A stretch of DNA of 64,000 nucleotides from Microcaldota archaeon (GCA_021787495.1 JAJYLX010000001.1:1-64000), one strand, 5' to 3'. Shown: positions 24,598 through 34,336, counted from the first letter of the stretch. The notes: generated by a model not told the origin, from the sequence alone. Translations and numbers: made by a program.

Positions 24598-26103
24598 ATG
24601 GTGGGAAAGATGGTGTCCAAGACGGCTGGGGCGGCCCAGAAAAGCGAGAAAATTGGGTACGGCAAGGAGGCCGAGGCCATATGCGGCATGGCCCAGAAGA
24701 ACCTGCAGGACACCCTTGACAGGCTGGGCAGGCTCAAGTCCGGGCTGGACGGGTACGCGGAGGCGTATGTCGAGCTGGTGAGGGAGGACAAGAGGCTCAT
24801 ATCCGCCGCCAAGAGGGAGGGGCGGCAGCCGTCGGCGCAACTGCTGAAGGAGTTCGACGAGGACAGGGAGCGCCTCGCGCTCCTCAAGAAGGCGTCGGAC
24901 GTCATGGGCTCGATTGGTGGGCCAGTGAAAGAGGGGGCGACCCTGGAGGTCAAGCTGCTCAAGCGCGAGTTCGGCACGTACCATTACGTGAAGGCGCATC
25001 CGGATTCAGCAGTGAACGCGCTGAACAAGGAGTTCGGCGACGCCCTGCTGGAGGCAAAGGGAAGGGTAAGGGACGCGATAAAGGGGGCGCTGTCCGGAGG
25101 CACGAGCCTGGACAGGATGGTGAAGGCCTCCCGCACCGCAGAGCTTAAGGCGCGCGCCGGGATCGACAGCGACAGGGCGTGGCGCGCCATCTACGCGCTC
25201 AGCAAGGAGATAAAGGCCGACGTTCACGGCACCAAGGTTGGGACGAGCGGGATGTTCGAGGCGGGAGAGAAGATGTTCGAGAGGCTCGGCGAGCTTGTTA
25301 ACGACAGGTCCGGCGTCGAGTCATACCTCAGGGACCAGGCATCGGCCTACGCCGCCGCCAAGGTGATAGGCGAGGCCTCGGAGGCGCTGGGCAGGAGCGG
25401 AAACCCATTCGAAATCCCGAAGTTCTTCAGCGGCGTGAATCCGGACGACTACGTGCCGAAGGCGAATCCTGGCCAGGCCAAGGCCCCAGACAAATCCCCG
25501 TCCAAGAAATCGGCGGCGAAGTCCGACTTCATGGCGAAGCTTGTATCGCTCGACGAGTATTACGTGGACCTCAAGCCGCTGGTCGGGTCCGGCGACCTGG
25601 ACAAGAGGATAGCCGAGAAGATCGCGGCAGCCAAGCTGAGCAGCGCGGACGAGGTCGCCTTCACGGAGGCTCGGGGCCTGGTGAACGAGGCATGGATAAG
25701 GTTCGCGAGCGGCCTCGACGACGCCGCCAAGCGCGACCTGCTCAAGAACAACGCGAAGACGATGACTGCGCAGGAGCAGGACTCCCTCCTTAACATGGAG
25801 CTGGTGCTCTTCCTGGAGAAGAACGGCGCCTACTACGCCAAAGGCGCGCTGCCCGAAGGGAGCGTCAAGTTCGCCAAGGGCATCGCGGAAAAGAGGTTCA
25901 AGGTGGACAGCTACGCCGAGACGGACTTCGCGATGAACGCCGACTGGGAGGAGCTCTGGAAGAACGCGTGGAAGGTCTATTACAGGCTGAGGAGGGGGGA
26001 GGCGGAAGAGCGGCCGAGCGTCATGCTGCCCGCAGGCGGCGACATGGGCGCCGCCGCGGTGGCGCTCCTCGCATCCGGCGCTGCGCCAAAGGCCAAGGGG
26101 TGA
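24598..26103 (+). CDS. large helical protein of unknown function
   Basis: A 501-residue soluble, Lys/Ala/Glu-rich protein predicted to be almost all helical, in two halves (about 1-270 and 310-480) joined by a Pro/Lys/Ser-rich linker (ANPGQAKAPDKSPSKKSAAK). No signal peptide or membrane segments, and no catalytic motif recognised. AGGAGGT lies 12 bases upstream of the ATG and a TAAATATTT box further up, so it is well expressed by design. It stands alone between the DUF192 gene and the RNA polymerase operon. Confidence 0.75.
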   Translation: MVGKMVSKTAGAAQKSEKIGYGKEAEAICGMAQKNLQDTLDRLGRLKSGLDGYAEAYVELVREDKRLISAAKREGRQPSAQLLKEFDEDRERLALLKKASDVMGSIGGPVKEGATLEVKLLKREFGTYHYVKAHPDSAVNALNKEFGDALLEAKGRVRDAIKGALSGGTSLDRMVKASRTAELKARAGIDSDRAWRAIYALSKEIKADVHGTKVGTSGMFEAGEKMFERLGELVNDRSGVESYLRDQASAYAAAKVIGEASEALGRSGNPFEIPKFFSGVNPDDYVPKANPGQAKAPDKSPSKKSAAKSDFMAKLVSLDEYYVDLKPLVGSGDLDKRIAEKIAAAKLSSADEVAFTEARGLVNEAWIRFASGLDDAAKRDLLKNNAKTMTAQEQDSLLNMELVLFLEKNGAYYAKGALPEGSVKFAKGIAEKRFKVDSYAETDFAMNADWEELWKNAWKVYYRLRRGEAEERPSVMLPAGGDMGAAAVALLASGAAPKAKG

Positions 26104-26244
26104 CCTGCCCGTGGCGTCGCTCGTCGCGCCCGCCGCTATACACATTGCAAGCCTTGACTTCCGCTTTTTTGGAATTTTCGCAAGATATTTATTCCTTTCC
26201 AATGTAATATTAGGCAGTGCCGCCCTTTCTCTTCAGGTGAAACT

Positions 26245-26469
26245 TTGGTTTACGGTTACGACCTCGTCCCGAAACATGAGCTCCTCAGCGAGAGCGAGGC
26301 CAAGAAGGTATCCAAGAAGTTCAACATCCCGATTGACAAGTTCCCGAAGATACTCGAGAGCGACCCGCAGGTCACCGCGCTGGGGGCGAAGCCAGGGCAG
26401 CTCATCGAGATAACGAGGAACGACGGCACCGGCAACTACCCGTACTACAGGTACGTTGTGAAGGGCTGA
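26245..26469 (+). CDS. rpoH: RNA polymerase subunit H (Rpb5 C-terminal type)
   Basis: A 74-residue subunit matching the C-terminal domain of eukaryotic Rpb5: LVPKHELLSESEAKKV, IPIDKFPKILESDP, GAKPGQLIEITR. It starts with TTG at 26245, placed by AGGTGA a few bases upstream. First gene of the polymerase operon, with a 140-base leader region containing an AT-rich promoter (near 26185). Confidence 0.95.
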   Translation: MVYGYDLVPKHELLSESEAKKVSKKFNIPIDKFPKILESDPQVTALGAKPGQLIEITRNDGTGNYPYYRYVVKG

Positions 26470-26516
26470 CTGCAGTATCTACCCCGGTGCAACAGCCGGG
26501 CGGCTTGAGTGGTCTA

Positions 26517-28013
26517 ATGAAGAAGCACGAAGTGTTGGAATCCTACCTGTCTTCCGTGTCGATGGTGCAGCAGCAGATAGAGAGCTACAACCGCTTCATC
26601 CACACCGGCATAAACAGGACGGTGGAGAGCCAGAACGTCATAGAGCCCGACGTGTCGGACTTTGCAATCAAACTTAACGGGATAAGGCTGGAGCAGCCTA
26701 AGATAATAGAATCAGACAGCTCGATCCGCAGCTTCCTGCCGCACGAGGCGCTGATTAGGAATCTGACGTACGCCGCGCCGATGTATCTGACGTACACGCC
26801 TGTCATAAGCGGCGTCGAGAAGACGATAAACACAGGGGAGGCATACATAGGCGACCTGCCTGTCATGGTCAAGAGTGACCTCTGCTACACGAAGAACATG
26901 AGCTACGAGCAGCTGCTCAACGAGGGCGAGGACCCAGACGACCCCGGCGGCTTCTTCATAATAAAGGGCACGGAGCGCGTCCTCGTCGGCATCGAGGACC
27001 TCGCGCCCAACAAGATAATCTGCACCAAGGAGAGCAGCGGCGACACAGTGGCGAAGGTCTTCTCGTCAACGCAGCTCAACTTCAGGGGCAGGTGCTCGAT
27101 ATCCAGGGACGAGTACGGGGTGTACACCCTCATGTTCCCTACGCTGTCGAAGAGCCTCGACCTTGTGCTCGTGCTCAAGGCGCTCGGCCTGGCGAACAAC
27201 AAGATGTCTGAGGCCATGGTTGACAAGGACTCCAGGAACGACATGCTGCTCAACATAGGGATAAGCAGGGCGAAGGACATGTCGGTGCAGGACGCAGTCG
27301 GCGAGCTCGGAAGGATATCGGCGCCCAACCAGGCGAAGGTCTACCAGGACAAGAGGGCCGAGTTCCAGCTCGACACGTACATACTGCCGCACCTGGGCCT
27401 CAAGCCAGAGGCGAGAATCGAGAAGGCGTACTATCTATTGAGGATGGCGGAGAGGGCGTCGCTCGTTGCGTACGGCCACATGAAGCCCGACGACCGCGAC
27501 AACTACGCGAACAAGCGCATCAACCTCGCCGGCGACCTGATGGAGGTGCTGTTCAGCAGCGCGTTCAAGTTCTTCATACGCGACGTCAAGTACCACGTGG
27601 AGCGCACCACGGCGAGGGGGAGGAAGCTCACCGTGCGCACTAACATAAATCCGGATACGTTAACCGAGAAAATCCTCTACTCAATGGGCACTGGCTCGTG
27701 GCCCGCCGGACAGACTGGAGTCTCGCAGGTCCTCGACAGGGTGAACATGTTCAGCTCGCTTTCCCACCTCAGGAGGGTCAAGTCCCCACTGACGAAGAAG
27801 CACTCGCACCTGAGGGCGAGGGATGTCCACGGCACCCACATAGGCAAGATTTGCCCGTCGGAGACGCCAGAGGGGCCTGAGGTCGGGCTGACAAGGTACC
27901 TCGCGCTGATGTCGAAAGTAACCGTGGGGGCCGACGAGGGCATAACGTCCGCGAAGCTCAAGGAGATAATGCACGGCAGCAGGGACAGGCCTGCAAAGGA
28001 GAAAGAGGTATGA
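26517..28013 (+). CDS. rpoB2: RNA polymerase subunit B''
   Basis: A 498-residue N-terminal half of the second-largest polymerase subunit (lobe and protrusion). Conserved pieces: GGFFIIKGTERVLVGIEDLAPN, LSHLRRVKSPL, HLRARDVHGTHIGKICPSETPEGP near the end. The split from B' lies at the usual place found in methanogens and halophiles. ATG 26517 chosen; GTG 26487 is a possible earlier start, but neither has a strong ribosome-binding site. Confidence 0.95.
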   Translation: MKKHEVLESYLSSVSMVQQQIESYNRFIHTGINRTVESQNVIEPDVSDFAIKLNGIRLEQPKIIESDSSIRSFLPHEALIRNLTYAAPMYLTYTPVISGVEKTINTGEAYIGDLPVMVKSDLCYTKNMSYEQLLNEGEDPDDPGGFFIIKGTERVLVGIEDLAPNKIICTKESSGDTVAKVFSSTQLNFRGRCSISRDEYGVYTLMFPTLSKSLDLVLVLKALGLANNKMSEAMVDKDSRNDMLLNIGISRAKDMSVQDAVGELGRISAPNQAKVYQDKRAEFQLDTYILPHLGLKPEARIEKAYYLLRMAERASLVAYGHMKPDDRDNYANKRINLAGDLMEVLFSSAFKFFIRDVKYHVERTTARGRKLTVRTNINPDTLTEKILYSMGTGSWPAGQTGVSQVLDRVNMFSSLSHLRRVKSPLTKKHSHLRARDVHGTHIGKICPSETPEGPEVGLTRYLALMSKVTVGADEGITSAKLKEIMHGSRDRPAKEKEV

Positions 28014-28022
28014 GGTGTGCTC

Positions 28023-29849
28023 ATGGATGGAAACGAAGCGTGCAATGTCTACATAAACGGGAAGCTCCTGGGAATCGTCAAGGACGGGAGGGCGTACGCC
28101 AACGAGATAAGGGCAAACAGGCGCAACGGCATAATCTCCGGGGAGGTAAACGTCACCTACTCGAAAAGGCTCAACGAGGTGCACGTCTTTACCGACCGCG
28201 GGAGGGTGAGGAAGCCCTACATAATAATCGAGAATGGCAAGAGCAGGCTCACCGAAGAACTGAAACAGAAGCTTGAGGCAAAGGAGATAGACTTCAACTA
28301 CCTAGTTCGCAGGGGCATAATCGAGTACCTGGACGCCGAGGAAGAGGAGAACATACTCGCGGCAATCGACGAAGAGCACATAACCCAGAAGACCACGCAT
28401 CTCGAGATAGACCCAGCGTCCAACCTCAGCCTCATAATAAACGCGAGCGTGTTCCCGGAGTACAACACTATCGGGAAGCACTCGCTGATATCAAACTTCA
28501 TGAAGCAGGCGCAGGGGCTCTACACGCTCAACTTCAGGAACAGGTACGACGCCAGGGCGTTCCTGCTCTACTACCCGCAGATGCCGATGGTGACGAGCAC
28601 CACCTACAGGCAGCTCAAGATGTACAGGCACGCCATCGGACAAAACTTCGTGGTGGCGCTCAGCACTTACTACGGCTATAACATGCAGGACGCCGTGGTG
28701 CTGAACCGCTCGGCGGTGGATAGGGGGCTGGCGCGCAGCATCTTCTACCGCTCATACTCGGACGAGGAGAGAAGGTATCCGGGTGGGCAGCAGGACCACT
28801 TCAAGATCCCCGCGCCTACTTCGGACGGCTACAAGGGGGAGCATGCCTACACCAAGCTGAGCGATGACGGGATAATCGAGCCCGAGATGAACATAGAAGA
28901 GGGCAGCGTGCTCATCGGAAAGGTTTCCCCGCCCAGGTTCCTCGAAGAGCAGACAAGCTTCGGGATAGCGGAGGAGAAGAGCAGGGACAACTCCGTGCTG
29001 CTCAGGTCGGGCGAGGAGGGGGTTGTGGACAGCATCGCCATCAGCGAGACGACCGGCGCGACGAAGATAGTCAAGGTCAGGGTGCGCAGCGTCAAGATCC
29101 CAGAGTACGGGGACAAGTTTGCCAGCAGGCAGGCGCAGAAGGGGGTCGTCGGCCTCATACTAAGGAACGAGGACATGCCGTTCACCGCGTCGGGCATAGT
29201 GCCGGACCTGCTGCTGAACCCGCACAGCCTTCCCGGAAGGATGACGTTCGGCCACATGCTTGAGATGATGGTCGGCAAGGCGGCCTCGCTGGACGGCAAC
29301 ACTGCCGACGGGACGCCCTTCTCGACCAACGGCACCGAGGTCATAGACAGCTACGGCGCGATACTCGAAAAGAACGGCTTTGACAAGTTCGGGGACGAGT
29401 GGCTGTATGATGGAAGGACGGGGAAGAAGTTCGCGGCGAAGGTCTTCACCGGCGTCGTATATTACAACAAACTGCATCAGATGGTCAGCCTCAAGCTCCA
29501 GGTCAGGGGAAGGGGGCCGATGCAGATACTCACACACCAGCCGACGGAGGGTAAGCCCAGGAAGGGTGGCCTCAGGTTCGGAGAGATGGAACGCGATGCG
29601 CTCGTCGGCCACGGCGCCTCGCTGCTGCTCAAGGAGAGGATGCTCGACCAGAGCGACAAGACTACAATATGGGTCTGCAAGGACTGCGGGGACATCGGCT
29701 ACCACGACAACATAAAGAACGTGCCGGTATGCATGACGTGCGGCGGCAACAACCTGAAGGAGCTCGAGATCAGCTACGGGTTCAAGGTGCTGCTCGACGA
29801 GATAAAGTCGCTGCACATACTGCCGAGGATACGCCTGAAGAGCGAATGA
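28023..29849 (+). CDS. rpoB1: RNA polymerase subunit B'
   Basis: A 608-residue C-terminal half of the second-largest subunit. It holds the hybrid-binding and catalytic parts: YYGYNMQDAVVLNRS, VRSVKIPEYGDKFASRQAQKG, GRGPMQILTHQPTEG, and a C-terminal Zn motif (WVCKDCGDIGYH, VCMTCGG). The start at 28023 follows GAGGTG. It begins ten bases after the end of B''. Confidence 0.96.
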   Translation: MDGNEACNVYINGKLLGIVKDGRAYANEIRANRRNGIISGEVNVTYSKRLNEVHVFTDRGRVRKPYIIIENGKSRLTEELKQKLEAKEIDFNYLVRRGIIEYLDAEEEENILAAIDEEHITQKTTHLEIDPASNLSLIINASVFPEYNTIGKHSLISNFMKQAQGLYTLNFRNRYDARAFLLYYPQMPMVTSTTYRQLKMYRHAIGQNFVVALSTYYGYNMQDAVVLNRSAVDRGLARSIFYRSYSDEERRYPGGQQDHFKIPAPTSDGYKGEHAYTKLSDDGIIEPEMNIEEGSVLIGKVSPPRFLEEQTSFGIAEEKSRDNSVLLRSGEEGVVDSIAISETTGATKIVKVRVRSVKIPEYGDKFASRQAQKGVVGLILRNEDMPFTASGIVPDLLLNPHSLPGRMTFGHMLEMMVGKAASLDGNTADGTPFSTNGTEVIDSYGAILEKNGFDKFGDEWLYDGRTGKKFAAKVFTGVVYYNKLHQMVSLKLQVRGRGPMQILTHQPTEGKPRKGGLRFGEMERDALVGHGASLLLKERMLDQSDKTTIWVCKDCGDIGYHDNIKNVPVCMTCGGNNLKELEISYGFKVLLDEIKSLHILPRIRLKSE

Positions 29850-29859
29850 GGTGAATGGG

Positions 29860-32800
29860 ATGCAGGCAGAAATGATTGATCACATAAGGTTCACGGCGAT
29901 ATCGCCAGACATGGTAAAGAAGATGAGCGTTGCCAAGATAGTCGTCGCAGACACGTGCAACGACGATGGATACCCGATCGACGGGGCGCTGCTGGACCAG
30001 CGCATGGGTGTCATAGACCCAGGGCTAAAGTGCAAAACTTGCGGAGGAAGGCCGAAGACCTGCCCCGGCCACTTCGGCCACATAGAGCTCGTCAGGCCGA
30101 CGATACATCCGGAGTTCGCAAAGAGCATCTACCTGATGCTGAGCGCGACCTGCGAGAGCTGCCACCGCGTGCTCCTGAACGAGAAGCAGATCGAGGCGCT
30201 GAGGCCGGAGATAGAGCATATAATGTCAGAGGACGACTTCTCGGAGAACACGACAGAGTCGCAGAGCAAGAGCCTCAACACGATAAAGAAGCTCAAGACA
30301 GTGAAGAAGTGCCCTCACTGCGGCGTCGTGCAGCACAAGCTCAAGTTCGAACGCCCCACCTTCTTCTACATGGAAGGCAACAAGATGAAGCCGGACGAGA
30401 TACTCGACTGGCTCAGCAAGATCAGCAACGAGGACCTCTCGCTGCTCAGGATAGACGGCACGGTGACGAGGCCCGAGTGGTTCGTCCTGACCGCGCTGCT
30501 CGTGCCTCCGGTCAACATACGCCCTTCGATAACGCTAGAGTCAGGGGAGAGGAGCGAGGACGACCTGACGCACAAGCTGCTCGACATAATAAGGACGAAT
30601 CAGCGCCTCGAGCAGGACATAGACGCTGGCGCGCCGCAGATAATCATAGACGACCTGTGGGAGCTGCTCCAGTACCAGGTGACAACATACTTCAACAACG
30701 AGACCCCCGGCGTGCCGGTCGCGAGGCACAGGTCAACGAGGCCGCTCAAGACGCTTGCGCAGAGGCTGAAGGGCAAGGAGGGGAGGGTGAGGTACAACCT
30801 CTCCGGTAAGAGGGTCAACTTCTCCGCTAGGACGGTAATCAGCCCGGACAACAACCTCGAGCTAGACCAGGTCGGCGTCCCGCAGAGGATAGCCGAGAAC
30901 CTTTCCGTGCCGCTGTACGTGACCAAATGGAACTTTGACATAGCGAAGAGGTACATGCAGAACATCGCCTATCCACTCGTCACAAACCACATAACGAAGG
31001 ATGGGATAAGGAAGCGCGTGACCGAGACGAACAGGGAGGAGCTGCTCGCGGCGCTGCAGCCCGGCGACATCCTTGAGCGCCAGCTCATAGACGAGGACAT
31101 AGTGCTCTTCAACAGGCAGCCGACGCTGCACAGGATATCGATGATGGCGCACCGCGTCAAGGTGCTGCCGGGCAAGACGTTCAGGATACACCTGAGTGCC
31201 TGCACGCCGTACAATGCAGACTTCGACGGGGACGAGATGAACATGCACGTCCCGCAGAGCATAGAGGCGCAGGCCGAGGCCAGGTTCCTCATGCCAGTGG
31301 CGCGCATGATACTCTCAGCGAGGGACGGCATGCCCGTGATGTTCCTCAGCGAGGACATCATATCTGGGCTGTTCGCACTCACCAAGGATGGCACCGCGTT
31401 CCAGAAGGAGGAAGCCATGCGCATGCTCACCGGCGTCGGCGTCTACGAGCTACCAAAGGGAAGCAAGGGCATGTACACGGGCAGGGCGATATTCTCCATG
31501 ATACTGCCGCGCGACCTGAACCTTGAGGTCTCTGGCCGCGAGACCAAGATAGTTATAAAGAACGGGCAGCTCATTGAGGGCTACATAAACAAGGGCGTCG
31601 TCGGGTCGCACGGCGCACTTCTCATAGAGCTGTTCAACAGGTACGGTCCCGATGAGGCGAAGCGCTTCATCGACAACGCGACCAAGCTCGCCGGGAGGGT
31701 CGTCTACACCGCCGGAACGACTATCAGCCTCAAGGACTACTACAACTCGGAAGAGATGAAGAGGCAGCGCGAGAAGATAATCTCCGAGGTGCAGGCCAAC
31801 GTCGACACGCTCTACAAGCGCTATAAGGACAAGCAGATAGAGCCGCTGCCGGGATACACGCGCAGGCAGACGTACGAGCTCGAGACGTTCACCACGCTCA
31901 ACGTGGCAAGGGACATGATAGACAAGGTGCTGCGCAGCCACCTGACGCTCAGCAACAACGCGATGCTCATGGCATCGATAGGATCAAGGGGTTCGTCCCT
32001 CAACCTCGTGCAGACGAGCATGTTCCTCGGCCAGCAGTCTGTAAGGGGAGAGCGCCCCTCGAGGGGCTACTCAAAGCGCATCCTCCCGTACTTCAAGAGT
32101 GGAGATCGCAACCCCGAGACCAGGGGTTTCGTGAAGTCGAACTTCCTCAACGGGATGAGCTTCATAGACTACTACCTGCATGCGATGGGGGCGAGGGACT
32201 CGGCGGTAGGGAAGCCGCTCATGACCGCAGACTCGGGATACTTGCAGCGTAGGCTGATCAACGCGCTCCAGGACTTCTACGTCGAGAAGGACCTCTCTGT
32301 GAGGGATGCGAGCGGCTCGGTCATACAGACCATATACGGCGGGGACGGCGTGGACCCTGTGAAGGTGACGCTCGCCGAAAGCATCGGCGACAAGAAGGCA
32401 TGCGCCGTCGCCCCTGGCGAAGCTGTGGGAACGGTTGCTGCACAGTCACTTGGGGAGCCGGGCACGCAGATGCTGCTCAAGACGTTCCATCAGGCGGGGG
32501 TAATGTCGACAATGACAGTCAAGGGGCTGCCGCGCATCAAGGAACTAGTGGACGCAAGGAAGTCCCCGAAGACGCCGATGATAGAGATACAGCTCGAGAA
32601 AGGCGTGGCCAGGGACCTCGAGAAGGCGAACGCGATAAAGAAAAAGATTGAGGAGGTCAAGGTCAAGAGGCTGCTGTCGTCGTTCGATGAGGACTTCAAG
32701 GGGGAGTCGATGAGACTGGCGCTCAGTAAGGAGAAGCTCGCGCTCTACGAGCTGTCGGAGCACCACGTGCTCAGCAAGCTCGGCAAGATTGAGGGCGTGA

Positions 32801-33432
32801 AGGTAGGCCTTGCCGACCACGTAATCAAGGTCGAACTGAAGAAGCAGAAGGAGCAGCCGAGAGGCATAAAGGACCTCAGGATACGCTTCATACACATACG
32901 CGACACTTCGATAAAGGGCGTGAAGGGGATAAGCAAGGTTACCATAAACCAGATGAAAGACGGCGGCTTCTACCTGCTCGCGCTAGGAAACAACATAGAG
33001 GGGGTGATGCAGATAGACGGGGTGGACAGGAGGCACGTCTACAGCAACAACCCGTTTGAGGTCTCCAGGGTTCTCGGCATAGAGGCCGCGAGGACGCTGA
33101 TAATGCACGAGCTCGACAGCACGGTGCGCGAGGCGGACATAACGGTCAGCATAAGGCACATAGGCCTCATCGCGGATGCCATGACATTCCAGGGCAACAT
33201 AAAGAGCGTCGGCCGCCACGGCATAGTCGGTGGCAAGAACTCGGTCTTCGCGCGGGCGGCCTATGAGGAGACAGTAAAGCATTTCACGAATGCCTGCATA
33301 TTCGGCGAGCGCGACATGCTGACTGGCGTGGCGGAGAACATACTGATCGGCAAGCAGGTCAACATAGGGACCGGGACCGTGAAGCTCGGGATCAAGAAGG
33401 AGAACCTCAAGGCGCTGAAGGCCGAGGATTAG
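29860..33432 (+). CDS. rpoA: RNA polymerase subunit A, fused A' and A''
   Basis: A 1190-residue largest subunit. Zn motif CKTCGGRPKTCPGHFGH near 47-63; active-site NADFDGDEMNMH at about 452-463; the trigger-loop region and the A''-type VAPGEAVGTVAAQSLGEPG begin near 850 in the same uninterrupted frame. Most archaea split A' and A'' into two genes near this point. Here a single chain is encoded while B is split. No intein or frameshift is seen. GAGGTGAAT precedes the ATG at 29860. Confidence 0.96.
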   Translation: MQAEMIDHIRFTAISPDMVKKMSVAKIVVADTCNDDGYPIDGALLDQRMGVIDPGLKCKTCGGRPKTCPGHFGHIELVRPTIHPEFAKSIYLMLSATCESCHRVLLNEKQIEALRPEIEHIMSEDDFSENTTESQSKSLNTIKKLKTVKKCPHCGVVQHKLKFERPTFFYMEGNKMKPDEILDWLSKISNEDLSLLRIDGTVTRPEWFVLTALLVPPVNIRPSITLESGERSEDDLTHKLLDIIRTNQRLEQDIDAGAPQIIIDDLWELLQYQVTTYFNNETPGVPVARHRSTRPLKTLAQRLKGKEGRVRYNLSGKRVNFSARTVISPDNNLELDQVGVPQRIAENLSVPLYVTKWNFDIAKRYMQNIAYPLVTNHITKDGIRKRVTETNREELLAALQPGDILERQLIDEDIVLFNRQPTLHRISMMAHRVKVLPGKTFRIHLSACTPYNADFDGDEMNMHVPQSIEAQAEARFLMPVARMILSARDGMPVMFLSEDIISGLFALTKDGTAFQKEEAMRMLTGVGVYELPKGSKGMYTGRAIFSMILPRDLNLEVSGRETKIVIKNGQLIEGYINKGVVGSHGALLIELFNRYGPDEAKRFIDNATKLAGRVVYTAGTTISLKDYYNSEEMKRQREKIISEVQANVDTLYKRYKDKQIEPLPGYTRRQTYELETFTTLNVARDMIDKVLRSHLTLSNNAMLMASIGSRGSSLNLVQTSMFLGQQSVRGERPSRGYSKRILPYFKSGDRNPETRGFVKSNFLNGMSFIDYYLHAMGARDSAVGKPLMTADSGYLQRRLINALQDFYVEKDLSVRDASGSVIQTIYGGDGVDPVKVTLAESIGDKKACAVAPGEAVGTVAAQSLGEPGTQMLLKTFHQAGVMSTMTVKGLPRIKELVDARKSPKTPMIEIQLEKGVARDLEKANAIKKKIEEVKVKRLLSSFDEDFKGESMRLALSKEKLALYELSEHHVLSKLGKIEGVKVGLADHVIKVELKKQKEQPRGIKDLRIRFIHIRDTSIKGVKGISKVTINQMKDGGFYLLALGNNIEGVMQIDGVDRRHVYSNNPFEVSRVLGIEAARTLIMHELDSTVREADITVSIRHIGLIADAMTFQGNIKSVGRHGIVGGKNSVFARAAYEETVKHFTNACIFGERDMLTGVAENILIGKQVNIGTGTVKLGIKKENLKALKAED

Positions 33433-33489
33433 CAAGCCTTATAAACCGTCGCAGCCAAAATCATGTTGTTTGAGTATTCGGTGTGTTAA

Positions 33490-33717
33490 ATGACAACGAA
33501 CGAGAGACCGTTTGACCTGCTCAACAAGTCGGTCGGGCAGAGGGTCTTCATAAGGCTGAAAAACAACGTCAACATACGCGGCAGGATGTCGAGCTTCGAC
33601 GCTCACATGAACGTCGTCTTGGAGGAGGCGGAGGAGCTGGACGGCTCCGAGCTGAAGACAAAGCTCGGCACCATACTGCTGAGAGGGGGCAACATAATCT
33701 TCGTCAGCCCGGCGTGA
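33490..33717 (+). CDS. Sm-like archaeal protein (SmAP)
   Basis: A 75-residue LSm protein that forms a heptameric or hexameric RNA-binding ring. Sm1: GQRVFIRLKNNVNIRGRMSSFDAHMNVVLEEAEE; Sm2: GTILLRGGNIIFVSP (the family core RG and N residues are present). It has its own promoter (CTTATAAAC near 33438-33446) in the spacer after rpoA. Confidence 0.95.
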   Translation: MTTNERPFDLLNKSVGQRVFIRLKNNVNIRGRMSSFDAHMNVVLEEAEELDGSELKTKLGTILLRGGNIIFVSPA

Positions 33718-33824
33718 TTGATACCGCGAACAATACAGTGGTTGCGACACTGCCGATTTCACTCTGCTGAACTGGATGGCTGTCACAAGGCTATTAAGAC
33801 CTCATTTGCAATTCATATCCTGTT

Positions 33825-33896
33825 GGGCTCTTGGCGCAACGGTAGCGCGCCTGCATGGCATGCAGGAGGTTGCGGGTTCAAATCCCGCAGAGTCCA
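33825..33896 (+). tRNA. tRNA-Ala (GGC)
   Basis: A complete cloverleaf of 72 bases: acceptor GGGCTCT/AGAGTCC, D stem GCGC/GCGC, anticodon stem CCTGC/GCAGG with loop ATGGCAT (anticodon GGC), T stem GCGGG/CCCGC. The third base pair is G-U, the alanine identity element. CCA is not encoded and no intron is present. Confidence 0.97.
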
Positions 33897-33954
33897 TATC
33901 GATCCCATACAGCCAGCGCATAGCATGCTTAATGGCCGTGCGGGTTCAGATGTG

Positions 33955-34021
33955 GGAAAGCTAAGGCAATCGCCATACTCCAGCTTTCTGGGCGGTCGAT
34001 GCACCCCCCATCGTGGTGCCC
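33955..34021 (+). other. structured intergenic segment, possible small RNA
   Basis: The 188 bases between tRNA-Ala and EncFtn have no gene. Two hairpins can form: GAAAGCT (33956-33962) with AGCTTTC (33982-33988), and CGATG (33997-34001) with CATCG (34009-34013) inside GGGC/GCCC (33990-33993 and 34018-34021). Could be a small RNA processed from the tRNA transcript, or chance. Confidence 0.25.
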
Positions 34022-34084
34022 GTCGCGCCTCGTGCCCCGACTCAGCTTATTAAGCGTGCGCTGCGATACCTCCCTGTGATTACC

Positions 34085-34336
34085 ATGCCAAGCTACGAGG
34101 ACAGGAAGGTCCTGAAGTCAGAGACGCTCGATCTGGAGAGGGCGCGTCAGTCGCTAGTCGAGGAGCTGCAGGCGATAGACTGGTATCAGGAGAGGATAGA
34201 CGCCACGAAGAGTGCATCGCTCAGGAAGGTGCTCTCGCACAACCGCGACGAGGAGAAGGAGCACGCCGCGATGCTGCTCGAGTGGATAAACGCGAACGAT
34301 TCCGTGCAGGCGAAGAAGTTCATCGAGCACGATTAG
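34085..34336 (+). CDS. encapsulated-ferritin-like protein (EncFtn)
   Basis: An 83-residue two-helix ferritin-like protein of the EncFtn family, a ferroxidase that normally works inside an encapsulin shell. Helix 1 has LVEELQAIDWYQERID, helix 2 has LSHNRDEEKEHAAMLLEWI. By alignment with the Rhodospirillum rubrum protein, the ligands Glu32, Glu62 and His65 correspond to Glu27, Glu57 and His60 here, and Trp38/Tyr39 to Trp33/Tyr34. The chain ends 16 residues after the second helix, with no visible encapsulin-targeting peptide. No encapsulin gene lies in the window. ATG follows GTGATTACC; a TTATTAAG box is upstream. Confidence 0.85.
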   Translation: MPSYEDRKVLKSETLDLERARQSLVEELQAIDWYQERIDATKSASLRKVLSHNRDEEKEHAAMLLEWINANDSVQAKKFIEHD

